Shown piece by piece: positions 9,049 to 17,756 of a stretch of 64,000 nt of DNA; the stretch's first letter is position 1; each line of letters opens with the position of its first letter. A program made the translations under genes and the position numbers. Origin of the DNA: Ferdinandcohnia humi_A (GTDB lineage Bacteria; Bacillota; Bacilli; Bacillales; Bacillaceae_L); contig JBLKRX010000018.1 of NCBI GenBank assembly GCA_047608075.1, positions 1 through 64,000 on the forward strand, in the 5' to 3' direction. The notes beneath the pieces were generated by a model. The model had not been told where the DNA came from and made no database searches. It saw only the letters and a program-made list of their open reading frames with translations.

Positions 9049-10824
9049 TCACTTTTCCTGTAATTTTTTTAAGATTGCTTCAGCTGTTGGTCGAGGTATA
9101 TTGGCCTCTTGAATTTCTTCGATTGTCGCTTCTCTCATCTTCTTGATTGAACCGAAATGCTTTAATAGCGCCTTTTTGCGTTTTTCTCCAACACCTGGTA
9201 TATCATCAAGTACTGATTGGAATGCACTCTTCCCTCGTACCTGACGATGGAAAGTAATAGCAAAACGATGGACTTCATCTTGAATACGTTGAAGTAGATA
9301 AAACTCCTGGCTGTTTCTAGGCAACTCTACAGTTGCTGGAGGGTCACCGATTAGTAATTCGGAGGTTCTGTGTTTTTCATCCTTTGCTAATCCCGCTAGC
9401 GGAATCTCAAGCCCAAGCTCATTCTCTAAGATATCCCTGACAGCAGCAAGATGTCCTTTCCCTCCATCAATGATAATTAGATCAGGAAGTGGAAGGTTCT
9501 CTTTAAGAGCTCTTCCATATCTCCTTCGGACTACTTCTCTCATTGATTCATAGTCATCAGGACCTTGGACAGACTTAATCTTATATTTACGATACTCTTT
9601 TTTATCAGGCTTTCCATCGGTGAATACAACCATAGCAGAAACAGGGTCAGTACCTTGAATATTTGAATTATCAAATGCCTCAATACGATGTGGAGTGTAT
9701 ATTCCTAATTTATGACCTAGGTTTTCTATCGCTTTTATTGTACGTTCTTCGTCACGTTCAATAAGCGAGAATTTTTCATTAAGCGCAATTTTCGCGTTCT
9801 TCTTAGCAAGTTCAACTAATTCTTTTTTCTTCCCTTTGCTTGGCTGTAAAACAGTTACTTCTAATAATTGCTCTACTACTGTTTTATCAATAGTTGCAGG
9901 GAGTAAAACTTCCTTAGGTTTAAAATGGTTGTTCTTTGAATAAAACTGACCTAGAAATGTAAGAAAGTCCTCTTCTGGCTCGTTGTAAAAAGGAAATAAT
10001 GAGACATCACGTTCAATCAATTTACCTTGCCGGATGAAAAATACTTGCACACACATCCAGCCTTTATCGTATGAAAAACCAAACACGTCTCGGTCAACGA
10101 AATCTGTCATTGTCATCTTTTGCTTTTCCATGGTTGTTTCAATATGTGCAATTTGATCACGATATTCCTTAGCTCTTTCAAAATCCAGCTCCTCGGAAGC
10201 TTTGAGCATTTTATCAGTTAACTCAGTTTTTATTTCTTTGTAGCCGCCATTTAAAAAGCGAATAATATCATCTACCATTTTTTTATTCGTTTCATCGGAA
10301 ACGTCATTGATACAAGGTGCTAGACATTGCCCGATGTGATAATAAAGACATACTTTATCTGGCAAAGTAGAACACTTTCGTAATGGATAGATACGATCCA
10401 ATAACCGCTTTGTCTCATTGGCAGCTTGTACATTCGGATATGGTCCAAAATACTTGCCCTTATCTTTCTTAACATTACGAGTAATAATCAGCCGCGGGTG
10501 TTTTTCAGCCGTAATTTTAATAAATGGGTAAGTCTTATCATCCTTAAGCATGATATTATATTTTGGATCATGTTTTTTTATGAGATTTATTTCTAGAAGT
10601 AGAGCTTCTATATTTGAAGATGTTACGATATATTCAAAATCAACGATTTCATTGACGAGCCTCAATGTTTTCCCATCATGTGATCCTGTAAAATATGACC
10701 GAACACGGTTTTTAAGGATTTTTGCCTTTCCAATATAAATAACCGTCCCTTGACGGTCCTTCATGAGATAGCAACCCGGCTGGTCTGGCAATATCGCTAA
10801 TTTTTCTTTGAGGTGATCGTGCAT
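9049..10824 (-). CDS. uvrC: Excinuclease ABC subunit C
   Basis: Nuclease subunit of UvrABC nucleotide excision repair, cutting on both sides of a bulky lesion. The 591 residues include an N-terminal GIY-YIG domain (GCYLMKDRQGTVIYIGKAK, about 17-35), a UVR motif near 200-235, the RNase H-like 3'-terminal nuclease region (EAFDNSNIQGTDPVSAMVV and LIIIDGGKGHL) and C-terminal helix-hairpin-helix motifs (LDDIPGVGEKRKKALLKHFG). The ATG at 10824 has GGAG 8 bp upstream. It lies between trxA and lysC, as in B. subtilis. Confidence 0.97.
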   Translation of the reverse strand: MHDHLKEKLAILPDQPGCYLMKDRQGTVIYIGKAKILKNRVRSYFTGSHDGKTLRLVNEIVDFEYIVTSSNIEALLLEINLIKKHDPKYNIMLKDDKTYPFIKITAEKHPRLIITRNVKKDKGKYFGPYPNVQAANETKRLLDRIYPLRKCSTLPDKVCLYYHIGQCLAPCINDVSDETNKKMVDDIIRFLNGGYKEIKTELTDKMLKASEELDFERAKEYRDQIAHIETTMEKQKMTMTDFVDRDVFGFSYDKGWMCVQVFFIRQGKLIERDVSLFPFYNEPEEDFLTFLGQFYSKNNHFKPKEVLLPATIDKTVVEQLLEVTVLQPSKGKKKELVELAKKNAKIALNEKFSLIERDEERTIKAIENLGHKLGIYTPHRIEAFDNSNIQGTDPVSAMVVFTDGKPDKKEYRKYKIKSVQGPDDYESMREVVRRRYGRALKENLPLPDLIIIDGGKGHLAAVRDILENELGLEIPLAGLAKDEKHRTSELLIGDPPATVELPRNSQEFYLLQRIQDEVHRFAITFHRQVRGKSAFQSVLDDIPGVGEKRKKALLKHFGSIKKMREATIEEIQEANIPRPTAEAILKKLQEK

Positions 10825-11033
10825 ACTAACCACTCCATCTATAAAAAAGGTAATGTAGGCTTATAGTTTTGATTTAAAAATTTCTCTTATAATCTGTCCA
10901 GTCTAATCTCCCCAGTAATTGGGCCAAAGTTTTTCTAGCCGTATCCTTTATTTTAACATGTTTTTCGAGAGAAGGTACCTGAAAAATTAGGAAGGTTAAC
11001 CTGAGGGTAAAATTAACATGAGGAAGAAATAGA

Positions 11034-11062
11034 AAAAACAGCCTAGAATCTAGACTGTTTTA
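11034..11062 (-). terminator. Terminator of trxA
   Basis: Arms AAACAGTCTAGA and TCTAGGCTGTTT with a T run on the minus strand after trxA. Confidence 0.85.
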
Positions 11063-11073
11063 AGACCTTTAGA

Positions 11074-11388
11074 TTAGAAATGATTTGAAAGTCTATCAGC
11101 AAGTGCTTCTTTAGGTTGGTAACCTACAACTTTATCTACAACTTCCCCATCTTTGAAGATAAGTAATGTTGGGATACTCATAACACCAAATTTTGCAGCT
11201 GTTTCTTGGTTATCATCTACATCTAATTTTACGATTTTTACTTTGTCTCCAATTTCAGAATCTAATTCTTCAAGAACTGGAGCAATCATTTTACATGGTC
11301 CACACCATGGTGCCCAAAAATCTGCTAATACTAATCCTTCGCTAGTTTCTGTGTTAAAATTTTGGTCTGTAACGTTTGTTATAGCCAT
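11074..11388 (-). CDS. trxA: Thioredoxin
   Basis: Main cytosolic disulfide reductant, 104 residues. The active site is WCGPCK (Cys29 and Cys32) followed by the conserved cis-proline segment SIPTLLIF. The length equals that of B. subtilis TrxA. A good ribosome binding site (GGAGGG) precedes the ATG. It is flanked by its own terminator and by the etfA terminator, so it is probably transcribed alone; in B. subtilis it has sigma-A and sigma-B promoters, which were not resolved here. Confidence 0.97.
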   Translation of the reverse strand: MAITNVTDQNFNTETSEGLVLADFWAPWCGPCKMIAPVLEELDSEIGDKVKIVKLDVDDNQETAAKFGVMSIPTLLIFKDGEVVDKVVGYQPKEALADRLSNHF

Positions 11389-11534
11389 TTTAAAAACCCT
11401 CCTATTTATGACAACTTTAAAATTCTAACAAGAGTATATCATCTCAATATTGTTTTTACGAATGTTTTGCTTCATATGTCATCTTTCCCATGTTTCTGTC
11501 TACATATGTATGTTAGAAAACCTAATATGTTAAT

Positions 11535-11563
11535 AAAAAAGCGAGCGGTAGGCTCGCTTTTTC
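11535..11563 (-). terminator. Terminator of the lcfA-fadR-fadB-etfBA operon
   Basis: Arms AAAGCGAGC and GCTCGCTTT around GGTAG with a T run on the minus strand directly after etfA. Confidence 0.9.
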
Positions 11564-11564
11564 T

Positions 11565-12542
11565 TTATGCATTTACTTGTAGCTTTTTAAACTCTTCAGT
11601 AAGCATTGGAACTACTTCAAATAAATCTCCAACAATTCCGTAATCAGCTACCTTGAAGATATTTGCTTCTGGATCCTTGTTGATTGCAACAATAACTTTA
11701 GAGTTTGACATCCCTGCTAAGTGCTGGATTGCACCAGAGATTCCACATGCAATGTATAAATCTGGAGTTACAACCTTACCCGTTTGACCGATTTGTAGTG
11801 AGTAATCACAGTAATCAGCATCACATGCACCACGAGAAGCTCCTACTGCTCCTCCAAGAACATTTGCTAACTCTTTTAAAGGATCAAAGCCATCTGCGCT
11901 CTTCACCCCACGACCACCTGCAACAACTACCTTTGCTTCAGAAAGGTCTACACCTTCTGTTGCTTTACGAACAACTTCTTTTACAATTGTACGTAGGTCT
12001 TTAATTTCAACTGATATAGATGAAACCTCACCATTACGAGATTCATCCTTTGCAAGAGGTGCAATATTGTTCGGACGAACTGTCGCAAAGATAATACCAT
12101 CAGTTACAATTTTCTTTTCAAATGCCTTACCAGAGTAAATAGGTCTTGTAAATACGATGTTTCCGCCAGCACTTTCGATTGCAGTAACGTCTGAAATAAG
12201 TCCAGAATTTAGTTTAGCAGCAATTTTAGGTGAAAGATCTTTACCTAACGCTGTATGACCAAAAATTACTCCTTCTGGTGATTCTGCTTCAATTACAGCC
12301 AACAAAGCCTGAGAATAACCATCAGGTGTATATGAACCTAATTTTGAATCTTCAACAGTAACAACGCGATCTGCACCATAATAAATTAATTCATTTGCTA
12401 GTGAAGCTACAGATTCACCAACTAACACAGCAACGACTTCTCCACCTTCAGCCACCGTTTTCCCTGCAGCAATTGCTTCATATGATACATTACGTAATGC
12501 ATTATCACGAACTTCTCCTAATACTACTACTTTTCTTGACAT
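11565..12542 (-). CDS. etfA: Electron transfer flavoprotein alpha subunit
   Basis: Large FAD-carrying subunit of ETF, accepting electrons from acyl-CoA dehydrogenases. The 325 residues show the N-terminal ETF fold and the C-terminal FAD domain: VVAGGRGVKSADGFDPLKEL, then GASRGACDADYCDYSLQIGQTGK and the signature DLYIACGISGAIQHLAGM. It is the last gene of the beta-oxidation operon, 73 bp after etfB, and is followed by a strong terminator. Confidence 0.96.
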   Translation of the reverse strand: MSRKVVVLGEVRDNALRNVSYEAIAAGKTVAEGGEVVAVLVGESVASLANELIYYGADRVVTVEDSKLGSYTPDGYSQALLAVIEAESPEGVIFGHTALGKDLSPKIAAKLNSGLISDVTAIESAGGNIVFTRPIYSGKAFEKKIVTDGIIFATVRPNNIAPLAKDESRNGEVSSISVEIKDLRTIVKEVVRKATEGVDLSEAKVVVAGGRGVKSADGFDPLKELANVLGGAVGASRGACDADYCDYSLQIGQTGKVVTPDLYIACGISGAIQHLAGMSNSKVIVAINKDPEANIFKVADYGIVGDLFEVVPMLTEEFKKLQVNA

Positions 12543-12615
12543 TATGGATAACCCCCCAGATTAGTTGAGTAAATTTCAATAAAACAGCTCAAATCAAACG
12601 CGCCTTGGTGTTGTA

Positions 12616-13392
12616 CTAAACAACTTTTGCTTCAGAATGAAGTAGTGATACAAGCTCTTTTACTTGTTCAACTAAGTCACCTTCTAGAATTCTTCCAGCG
12701 GCTTTTTGTGGTGGAAGATAGATTTCAATTGTTTTTGTTTTTGCTTCTACATCTTCTTCTTCTAAATCTAGGTCATCTAGCTCAAGCTCATCTAGTGGCT
12801 TTTTCTTTGCTTTCATGATACCTGGAAGTGATGGATAACGAGGTTCATTTAGACCTTGTTGGCATGTTACAAGTAATGGTAGTGAAGTTTCAATTACCTC
12901 TGAATCACCTTCCACATCACGTACAACAGTTACATTCGTACCATTCACTTCAAGTTTTGTAATAGTGGTTACATAAGGAATGTTTAACAATTCAGCAACA
13001 CGTGGACCAACTTGTCCTGAACCACCGTCGATTGCCACATTACCACCTAAAATTAAATCTACTTCTTTATCTTTTAAGTATTCTGCTAAAATTTTTGCAG
13101 TTGAAAATTGATCTCCATTTTCAAGTTCATCTTCAGTATTTATTAATACTGCTTTATCTGCTCCCATTGCTAAAGCAGTTCTTAGCTCTTTTTCAGCCTC
13201 ATCTGTACCAGCAACAGTTACAACAGTAACTTCTCCACCATTTGCATCGCGAAGTTGAATTGCTTCTTCTACCGCATACTCATCGTAAGGGTTAATAATA
13301 AATTCAGCACCATCTTCACTGATTTGACCATTGCTTACAACGATTTTTTCCTCTGTATCAAATGTTCTTTTTAAAATAACATAGATGTTCAT
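12616..13392 (-). CDS. etfB: Electron transfer flavoprotein beta subunit
   Basis: Small subunit of ETF, binding AMP structurally and pairing with EtfA. With ATG at 13392 (GGAGGGG upstream) it has 258 residues, close to the B. subtilis protein. Typical segments are MNIYVILKRTFDTEE, NPYDEYAVEEAIQL, VTVAGTDEAEKELRTALAMG and the signature LLVTCQQGLNEPRYPSLPGIMKA. It lies between fadB and etfA in the FadR-controlled operon. Confidence 0.96.
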   Translation of the reverse strand: MNIYVILKRTFDTEEKIVVSNGQISEDGAEFIINPYDEYAVEEAIQLRDANGGEVTVVTVAGTDEAEKELRTALAMGADKAVLINTEDELENGDQFSTAKILAEYLKDKEVDLILGGNVAIDGGSGQVGPRVAELLNIPYVTTITKLEVNGTNVTVVRDVEGDSEVIETSLPLLVTCQQGLNEPRYPSLPGIMKAKKKPLDELELDDLDLEEEDVEAKTKTIEIYLPPQKAAGRILEGDLVEQVKELVSLLHSEAKVV

Positions 13393-13496
13393 GGTTTCCC
13401 CTCCTATAGGTTTCAAACATTATCTGATCATACTGTTTATATCACTATTTTCCTACTAATTTATAGATATTCCATCAATAGAAATATAGTTTTATA

Positions 13497-14270
13497 TCAT
13501 TTACCTTTGAAGCTAGGCTGACGTTTTTCTATAAAAGCCGAAATTCCTTCTTGGCCATCCTCTGAAGTAAATACTTCTCCAAACAATACAGCTTCTCGTT
13601 TAACAGTTGCTTCATATTGTTCTGTCTTTGTCGAATTCAACAGCTCAATTGTAGCCTTAATTGAAACCGGGCTTTTTTGAGCAATTTTCTTAGCAATTCT
13701 ATACGTTTCCTCAAGAAGTAATTCCTCTGGAAAGGCAAGATTTGCTAACCCATATTGAACAGCCTCCACACCTGTTATAGGATCACTTGTCCATAGCATT
13801 TGAGCAGCCCTTGCAACTCCAACATAACGTGGTAAGCGAGCAGTACCAGCAAATCCAGGAATTAATCCGAGTTGAAGTTCAGGTAACCCAAGCTTTGCAT
13901 TTTCACTTACAAGTCGAAAATGACAGCCCATTGCAAGCTCTAATCCTCCACCTAATGCAGCACCGTGGATGCTTGCGATAATTGGTTTAGAGAAGCGTTC
14001 AATTCTTTCAAATAGGTTCTGACCTTGTCTAGCTAGCTCAGAAAATAGTTCCCCGGAAGTAATTGTTGTAAATTCCTTAATATCAGCTCCTGCTGAGAAA
14101 AAGCGTCCTTCACCGTGAATGACAATCACTCTTACTAATTCATTTGTTTCTAAGTCATCCAGAACACTTGAAAGCTCTTTCAAAACAGCAGACGATAATG
14201 CATTTGCTGGAGGTCGGTTAATCGAAATTGTAGCAATCAGATCATCAACCTTTACTTGTAAAAAATTCAT
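13497..14270 (-). CDS. fadB: Enoyl-CoA hydratase FadB (crotonase family)
   Basis: Hydrates trans-2-enoyl-CoA in beta-oxidation. The 257 residues show the crotonase fold with two oxyanion-hole segments, FFSAGADIKEF and IHGAALGGGLELAMGCHFRL, and a catalytic glutamate region near LGLPELQLGLIPGF. The ATG at 14270 has GGGAGGG upstream; the earlier in-frame start lacks one. It follows fadR at 45 bp. Position between fadR and etfB matches B. subtilis fadB (ysiB). Confidence 0.94.
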   Translation of the reverse strand: MNFLQVKVDDLIATISINRPPANALSSAVLKELSSVLDDLETNELVRVIVIHGEGRFFSAGADIKEFTTITSGELFSELARQGQNLFERIERFSKPIIASIHGAALGGGLELAMGCHFRLVSENAKLGLPELQLGLIPGFAGTARLPRYVGVARAAQMLWTSDPITGVEAVQYGLANLAFPEELLLEETYRIAKKIAQKSPVSIKATIELLNSTKTEQYEATVKREAVLFGEVFTSEDGQEGISAFIEKRQPSFKGK

Positions 14271-14315
14271 CTTCTTCCCTCCCACTCTAATTTTATGTAT
14301 ACACACCTCTAATAA

Positions 14316-14906
14316 TTAGAGGTGTGCTGTACCACAACCCTTTACTAAAAGGGTATGGACTGATTTAGCTAATGCTGCTAAATCATACTTTTGATCATTC
14401 ATTACCCATGTAGTAGCTGTCTCATCAATTGAACCAAATATCATCTGTCTTGCTAATCGAACATCGAGGTCTTGTCGAAATTCCCCAGTTTCCTTACCAG
14501 TATGAATAATACTCTCAATCAATTTTAAGTACCCTTTAAGAACCTCATTGATTCGTATCCTAAGTTCTAGGTTTGATTGCCTTAGTTCTAGCTGAGTTAC
14601 AATAGCTAGATGATGGTCAGCAGCTAAAAGTTCAAAATGTTTTTCAATTAACGTTAATAACTTCTCCGCAGCGCTCGGTTTTCCTGCTATTTCTTCTTCA
14701 ATTTTTTCAATAAAGGTACCCATTTTTTCTTGAAACAGCGAAACTAGGATATCTTCTTTATTTTTAAAGTAAAGATAGATTGTACCATCCGCTACCCCTG
14801 CCTGCTTCGCTATTTTGGAAACTTGAGCTTGATGATATCCATTTTGCGCAATGATAACAACAGCTGCGTCTATAATTTGCATGTATTTAGGTTTATTATT
14901 TTTCAA
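14316..14906 (-). CDS. fadR: TetR-family fatty acid regulator FadR
   Basis: Repressor of fatty acid degradation genes, released by long-chain acyl-CoA. The 196 residues have an N-terminal TetR helix-turn-helix (about 10-55: IIDAAVVIIAQNGYHQAQVSKIAKQAGVADGTIYLYFKNKEDIL) and a helical ligand and dimer domain with the FGSIDETATTWVM segment near 155. A perfect 18-bp FadR palindrome lies just upstream of its start, implying autoregulation. It is the second gene of lcfA-fadR-fadB-etfBA, although the operator suggests an internal promoter too. Confidence 0.95.
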   Translation of the reverse strand: MKNNKPKYMQIIDAAVVIIAQNGYHQAQVSKIAKQAGVADGTIYLYFKNKEDILVSLFQEKMGTFIEKIEEEIAGKPSAAEKLLTLIEKHFELLAADHHLAIVTQLELRQSNLELRIRINEVLKGYLKLIESIIHTGKETGEFRQDLDVRLARQMIFGSIDETATTWVMNDQKYDLAALAKSVHTLLVKGCGTAHL

Positions 14907-14930
14907 GTAATCCTACTTCCTTTCAGAAAA

Positions 14931-14948
14931 TGAATGAATAGTCATTCA
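14931..14948. promoter_or_regulatory. FadR operator (perfect palindrome) upstream of fadR
   Basis: TGAATGAATAGTCATTCA fits the B. subtilis FadR consensus TGAATGANTANTCATTCA at every defined position. It lies 25 bp before the fadR start, between lcfA and fadR, so it can block either an internal promoter or transcription reading in from lcfA. Confidence 0.93.
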
Positions 14949-15128
14949 TATTTCAATAATAAGAAATTTAGGAACAACTGTCAAGAGATTTAGCGCAAAA
15001 TGAAACGAAAATGCACGCTATAATATAACAATACAGTTCATTACTAAAGTATAAGAGCCATAAGCTCACATCATGGCTCCTCACAAATGTCATTACAAAT
15101 GATGTTCATAGAGCGGATGTACAACTAC

Positions 15129-16817
15129 TTAGTTAATTTTACTTAGTTTCTCTTTTTCTTCCTCAACTAATACACGACGTAATACTTTTCCAACAATTGT
15201 TTTAGGTAATTCTGTTTTGAATTCATATACTCTTGGAACTTTATAAGATGCTAAATGCTTACGACAATGCTTATCTAATTCTTCCTCAGTACATTGTTGT
15301 CCTTCTTTTAAAACAACATATGCTTTAACAGTTTCTCCACGATATGGATCAGGGATTCCAGCGACTACAGCTTCTTGAACCTTTTCATGTTCAAATAGTA
15401 CTTCTTCAACTTCCCTTGGATAGATATTAAAACCACCTGCAATAATCATATCCTTTTTACGATCAACAACATAGAAATAACCGTTCTCATCCATATACCC
15501 TAGATCTCCTGTTAAAAGCCACCCATCACGCAATGTAGCTTCTGTCTCTTCTGGTTTATTCCAGTATCCCTTCATAATCTGTGGACCTTTTATGGCTATT
15601 TCACCAATTTCTCCTATTTCGACTGGTTCACCTGTTTCCAATGATAATACTACAGCATCCGTATCTGGCCAAGGCATTCCAATACTTCCATTTACTCGAT
15701 GTCCCCATAGTAAATTTGCATGTGTGACAGGTGAAGCTTCTGATAAGCCATAACCTTCAACCAGTTTACCACCAGTAATTTTTTCAAATTGCTCTTGAAC
15801 CTCAATGGGTAATGCAGCCGAACCACTTATACAAGAATCAATTGATGAAAGGTTATACTTCTTCAAATCAGGATGATTTAATAAACCTATATACATAGTT
15901 GGGGCCCCAGGGAACAGCGTAGGTTTTAATTTATGAATGGTCTTAAGTGTATCTCCAGCATCAAACTTAGGTAAAAGAATCATTTTGGCAGCCATCATAA
16001 TCGATAGATTCATAACTGTTGTCATGCCATAGACATGGAAAAATGGGAGGATTGCTAGAACTACTTCTTCTCCTTTTTTACACTTATACATCCATTTTGA
16101 ACACATAAGTGTGTTTGCAACTAAATTCCGATGTGTTAACATTACCCCTTTAGGAAATCCAGTTGTACCGCCGGTATATTGCAATAAAGCCAGGTCTTCA
16201 GCAGGATCAATTTCAACTTCAATCTCTCTTGCTACAGAAGTATTGATAATCTCTCTTAATAAATGGTTTGCTCCTTCGTGTTCAATCTTTACAACGATAC
16301 CGTATTGTTTCTTCTGGATAAACGGATAAATTAAGTTTTTCGGAAATGGTAAGTAATCTTTAATTTCAGTCACTATTATATGCTCAAGCATTGTTAACGC
16401 TTTCACTTTTGATACACGAGGAAACAGGATATCTAAAGTAATAATCAGTTTCGAACCTGAATCCTGTAAATGATATTCAAGCTCTCTTTCAGTATACAGT
16501 GGGTTTGTTTGAACAACAATTCCGCCTGCAAAAAGAACTCCGTAATACGCGATAACTCCCTGAGGACAGTTTGGTAGCATAATCGCAACACGGTCGCCCT
16601 TTGTTAATCCAAGTTGAACTAAATAGTTTCCAAGTTTTAGAGATTCCTCATAAACCTCTGAGAAAGTTAACTCTTTCCCTTGAAAGTGAATGGCAATCTT
16701 TTGAGGAAATTCTTGTGCTGTGTTCTTTAAGTAAGTCTGGATGGGGATGTTGTCATATTCGATATGATGCGGGATTTCCTCTGGATAATTGTCTAACCAT
16801 GGTCTTACTACTTCCAT
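15129..16817 (-). CDS. lcfA: Long-chain fatty acid-CoA ligase
   Basis: Activates fatty acids to acyl-CoA by an acyl-adenylate intermediate. The 562 residues show the adenylation motifs in order: YTGGTTGFPKGV (phosphate loop, about 225), EGYGLSEASP (about 355), GWLLTGDLGYMDENGYFYVVDRKKD (about 435) and the C-terminal PKTIVGKVLRR with the catalytic lysine. It is the promoter-proximal gene of the operon with fadR, fadB, etfB and etfA. The start has AAAGGAGGG upstream. Confidence 0.95.
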   Translation of the reverse strand: MEVVRPWLDNYPEEIPHHIEYDNIPIQTYLKNTAQEFPQKIAIHFQGKELTFSEVYEESLKLGNYLVQLGLTKGDRVAIMLPNCPQGVIAYYGVLFAGGIVVQTNPLYTERELEYHLQDSGSKLIITLDILFPRVSKVKALTMLEHIIVTEIKDYLPFPKNLIYPFIQKKQYGIVVKIEHEGANHLLREIINTSVAREIEVEIDPAEDLALLQYTGGTTGFPKGVMLTHRNLVANTLMCSKWMYKCKKGEEVVLAILPFFHVYGMTTVMNLSIMMAAKMILLPKFDAGDTLKTIHKLKPTLFPGAPTMYIGLLNHPDLKKYNLSSIDSCISGSAALPIEVQEQFEKITGGKLVEGYGLSEASPVTHANLLWGHRVNGSIGMPWPDTDAVVLSLETGEPVEIGEIGEIAIKGPQIMKGYWNKPEETEATLRDGWLLTGDLGYMDENGYFYVVDRKKDMIIAGGFNIYPREVEEVLFEHEKVQEAVVAGIPDPYRGETVKAYVVLKEGQQCTEEELDKHCRKHLASYKVPRVYEFKTELPKTIVGKVLRRVLVEEEKEKLSKIN

Positions 16818-17202
16818 AATATAACCCTCCTTTTATATTTTTGTATTTTATAAAGAAAACTTCGAGTTTTCGCACCTTTTTGGGACCCGAGAGAAGGCAT
16901 TTATATGTAGTTAAGTCCATCTGGCAAAACCGAAGTTACCTTATACAGGTAGGAAAGTGCTTCCGTACTTTCTTAAAATCAGTTTGAATTTTCTAACCAT
17001 TTACACTCATTATAGTATAATGAATATTCGGTGACAATTAGATTAATCATTGTATAAGTAAATACTACCCGCATATTAAGATACGACTAAAGTCGTGTTT
17101 TCTATTAACATCCTAAGAGATAACTCACTTTGAAATAATAATAATTTCTAGAAAAAAAAGCCGACAAAGAGATTTTCCTCCTTAGTCGACCTGTTCCTTT
17201 TT
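16818..17202. promoter_or_regulatory. lcfA leader and upstream region
   Basis: Between yshE and lcfA. From the promoter at 17009-17037 the lcfA message would carry an untranslated leader of nearly 190 nt containing small hairpins (for example GGAAGCACTTTCC, with GGTAACTTCGG further on). I recognise no known riboswitch. A stem with GTCGAC and GTCGGC arms plus a T run near 17155-17192 may terminate the yshE unit. Confidence 0.45.
17009..17037 (-). promoter_or_regulatory. Sigma-A promoter of lcfA overlapped by a FadR half-site
   Basis: On the minus strand TTGTCA and TATAAT are separated by exactly 17 bp. The spacer contains GAATATTCATT, which matches the right-hand part of the FadR box (GANTANTCATT), while the left half is degenerate. 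This suggests FadR repression by blocking RNA polymerase at this promoter. Confidence 0.75.
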
Positions 17203-17286
17203 CTAGGTAAAAAACACTAAATAAATGATTCCTAGTAGTATAAATGCTCCGCTTACACCAATTAGAATCTTTGCTAACCTTTCCAT
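17203..17286 (-). CDS. Small 27-residue membrane ORF downstream of yshE
   Basis: An ATG with AAGGTGG about 8 bp upstream opens a 27-codon frame that starts 13 bp after the yshE stop. After a short basic N terminus (MERLAK) the product is one hydrophobic segment (ILIGVSGAFILLGIIYLVFF). It would be co-transcribed with yshE, itself a membrane protein. The ribosome binding site, spacing and clean transmembrane pattern support it; no family is recognised, and such a short ORF could be chance. Confidence 0.5.
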   Translation of the reverse strand: MERLAKILIGVSGAFILLGIIYLVFFT

Positions 17287-17299
17287 CTATAAACCCACC

Positions 17300-17710
17300 T
17301 TATTTTATTCCAGCTCCAATTACATAAGACAGTCCTACTGAGATGATTAACGAGATTAATCCAACAGCACGATTATCATTTTCGATTTCCACATCAATAT
17401 TAAATTTAGGAGTTAAAAATTCAAAAATAAAATATCCAATGAGGAGTAATATAAATCCGAAAACTCCCCAGCCAATCATGACTAACAAGGAGTCATGGTT
17501 TTGAATTGAAAATCGGAAAATATTAGCTATCCCAAACAGTTTCCCACCAGTTGCCATGGCTACTGACAAGTTTCCTTTTTGAATTTCTTCCCAGTTTTTA
17601 TACTTAGTTACTAATTCAAAAACAGCCATAAATACAACCATACATAGGATTACGACACTATAATTTGCGGCTGTAAGAATATATTCATTATCCCAGAATT
17701 GTTCCATCAT
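17300..17710 (-). CDS. yshE: DUF350 membrane protein YshE
   Basis: A 136-residue integral membrane protein with four predicted helices (about 15-33, 50-68, 74-94, 115-135) and the DUF350 pattern GNLSVAMATGGKLFGIANIF in the second helix region. Function is unknown. It follows mutSB on the same strand at 46 bp and is probably co-transcribed with polX and mutSB, the arrangement seen in B. subtilis. Confidence 0.88.
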   Translation of the reverse strand: MMEQFWDNEYILTAANYSVVILCMVVFMAVFELVTKYKNWEEIQKGNLSVAMATGGKLFGIANIFRFSIQNHDSLLVMIGWGVFGFILLLIGYFIFEFLTPKFNIDVEIENDNRAVGLISLIISVGLSYVIGAGIK

Positions 17711-17756
17711 AATCTCTCCCTGTATAGAGCTCTACGTCTATTAAAGGTAACCCTTC

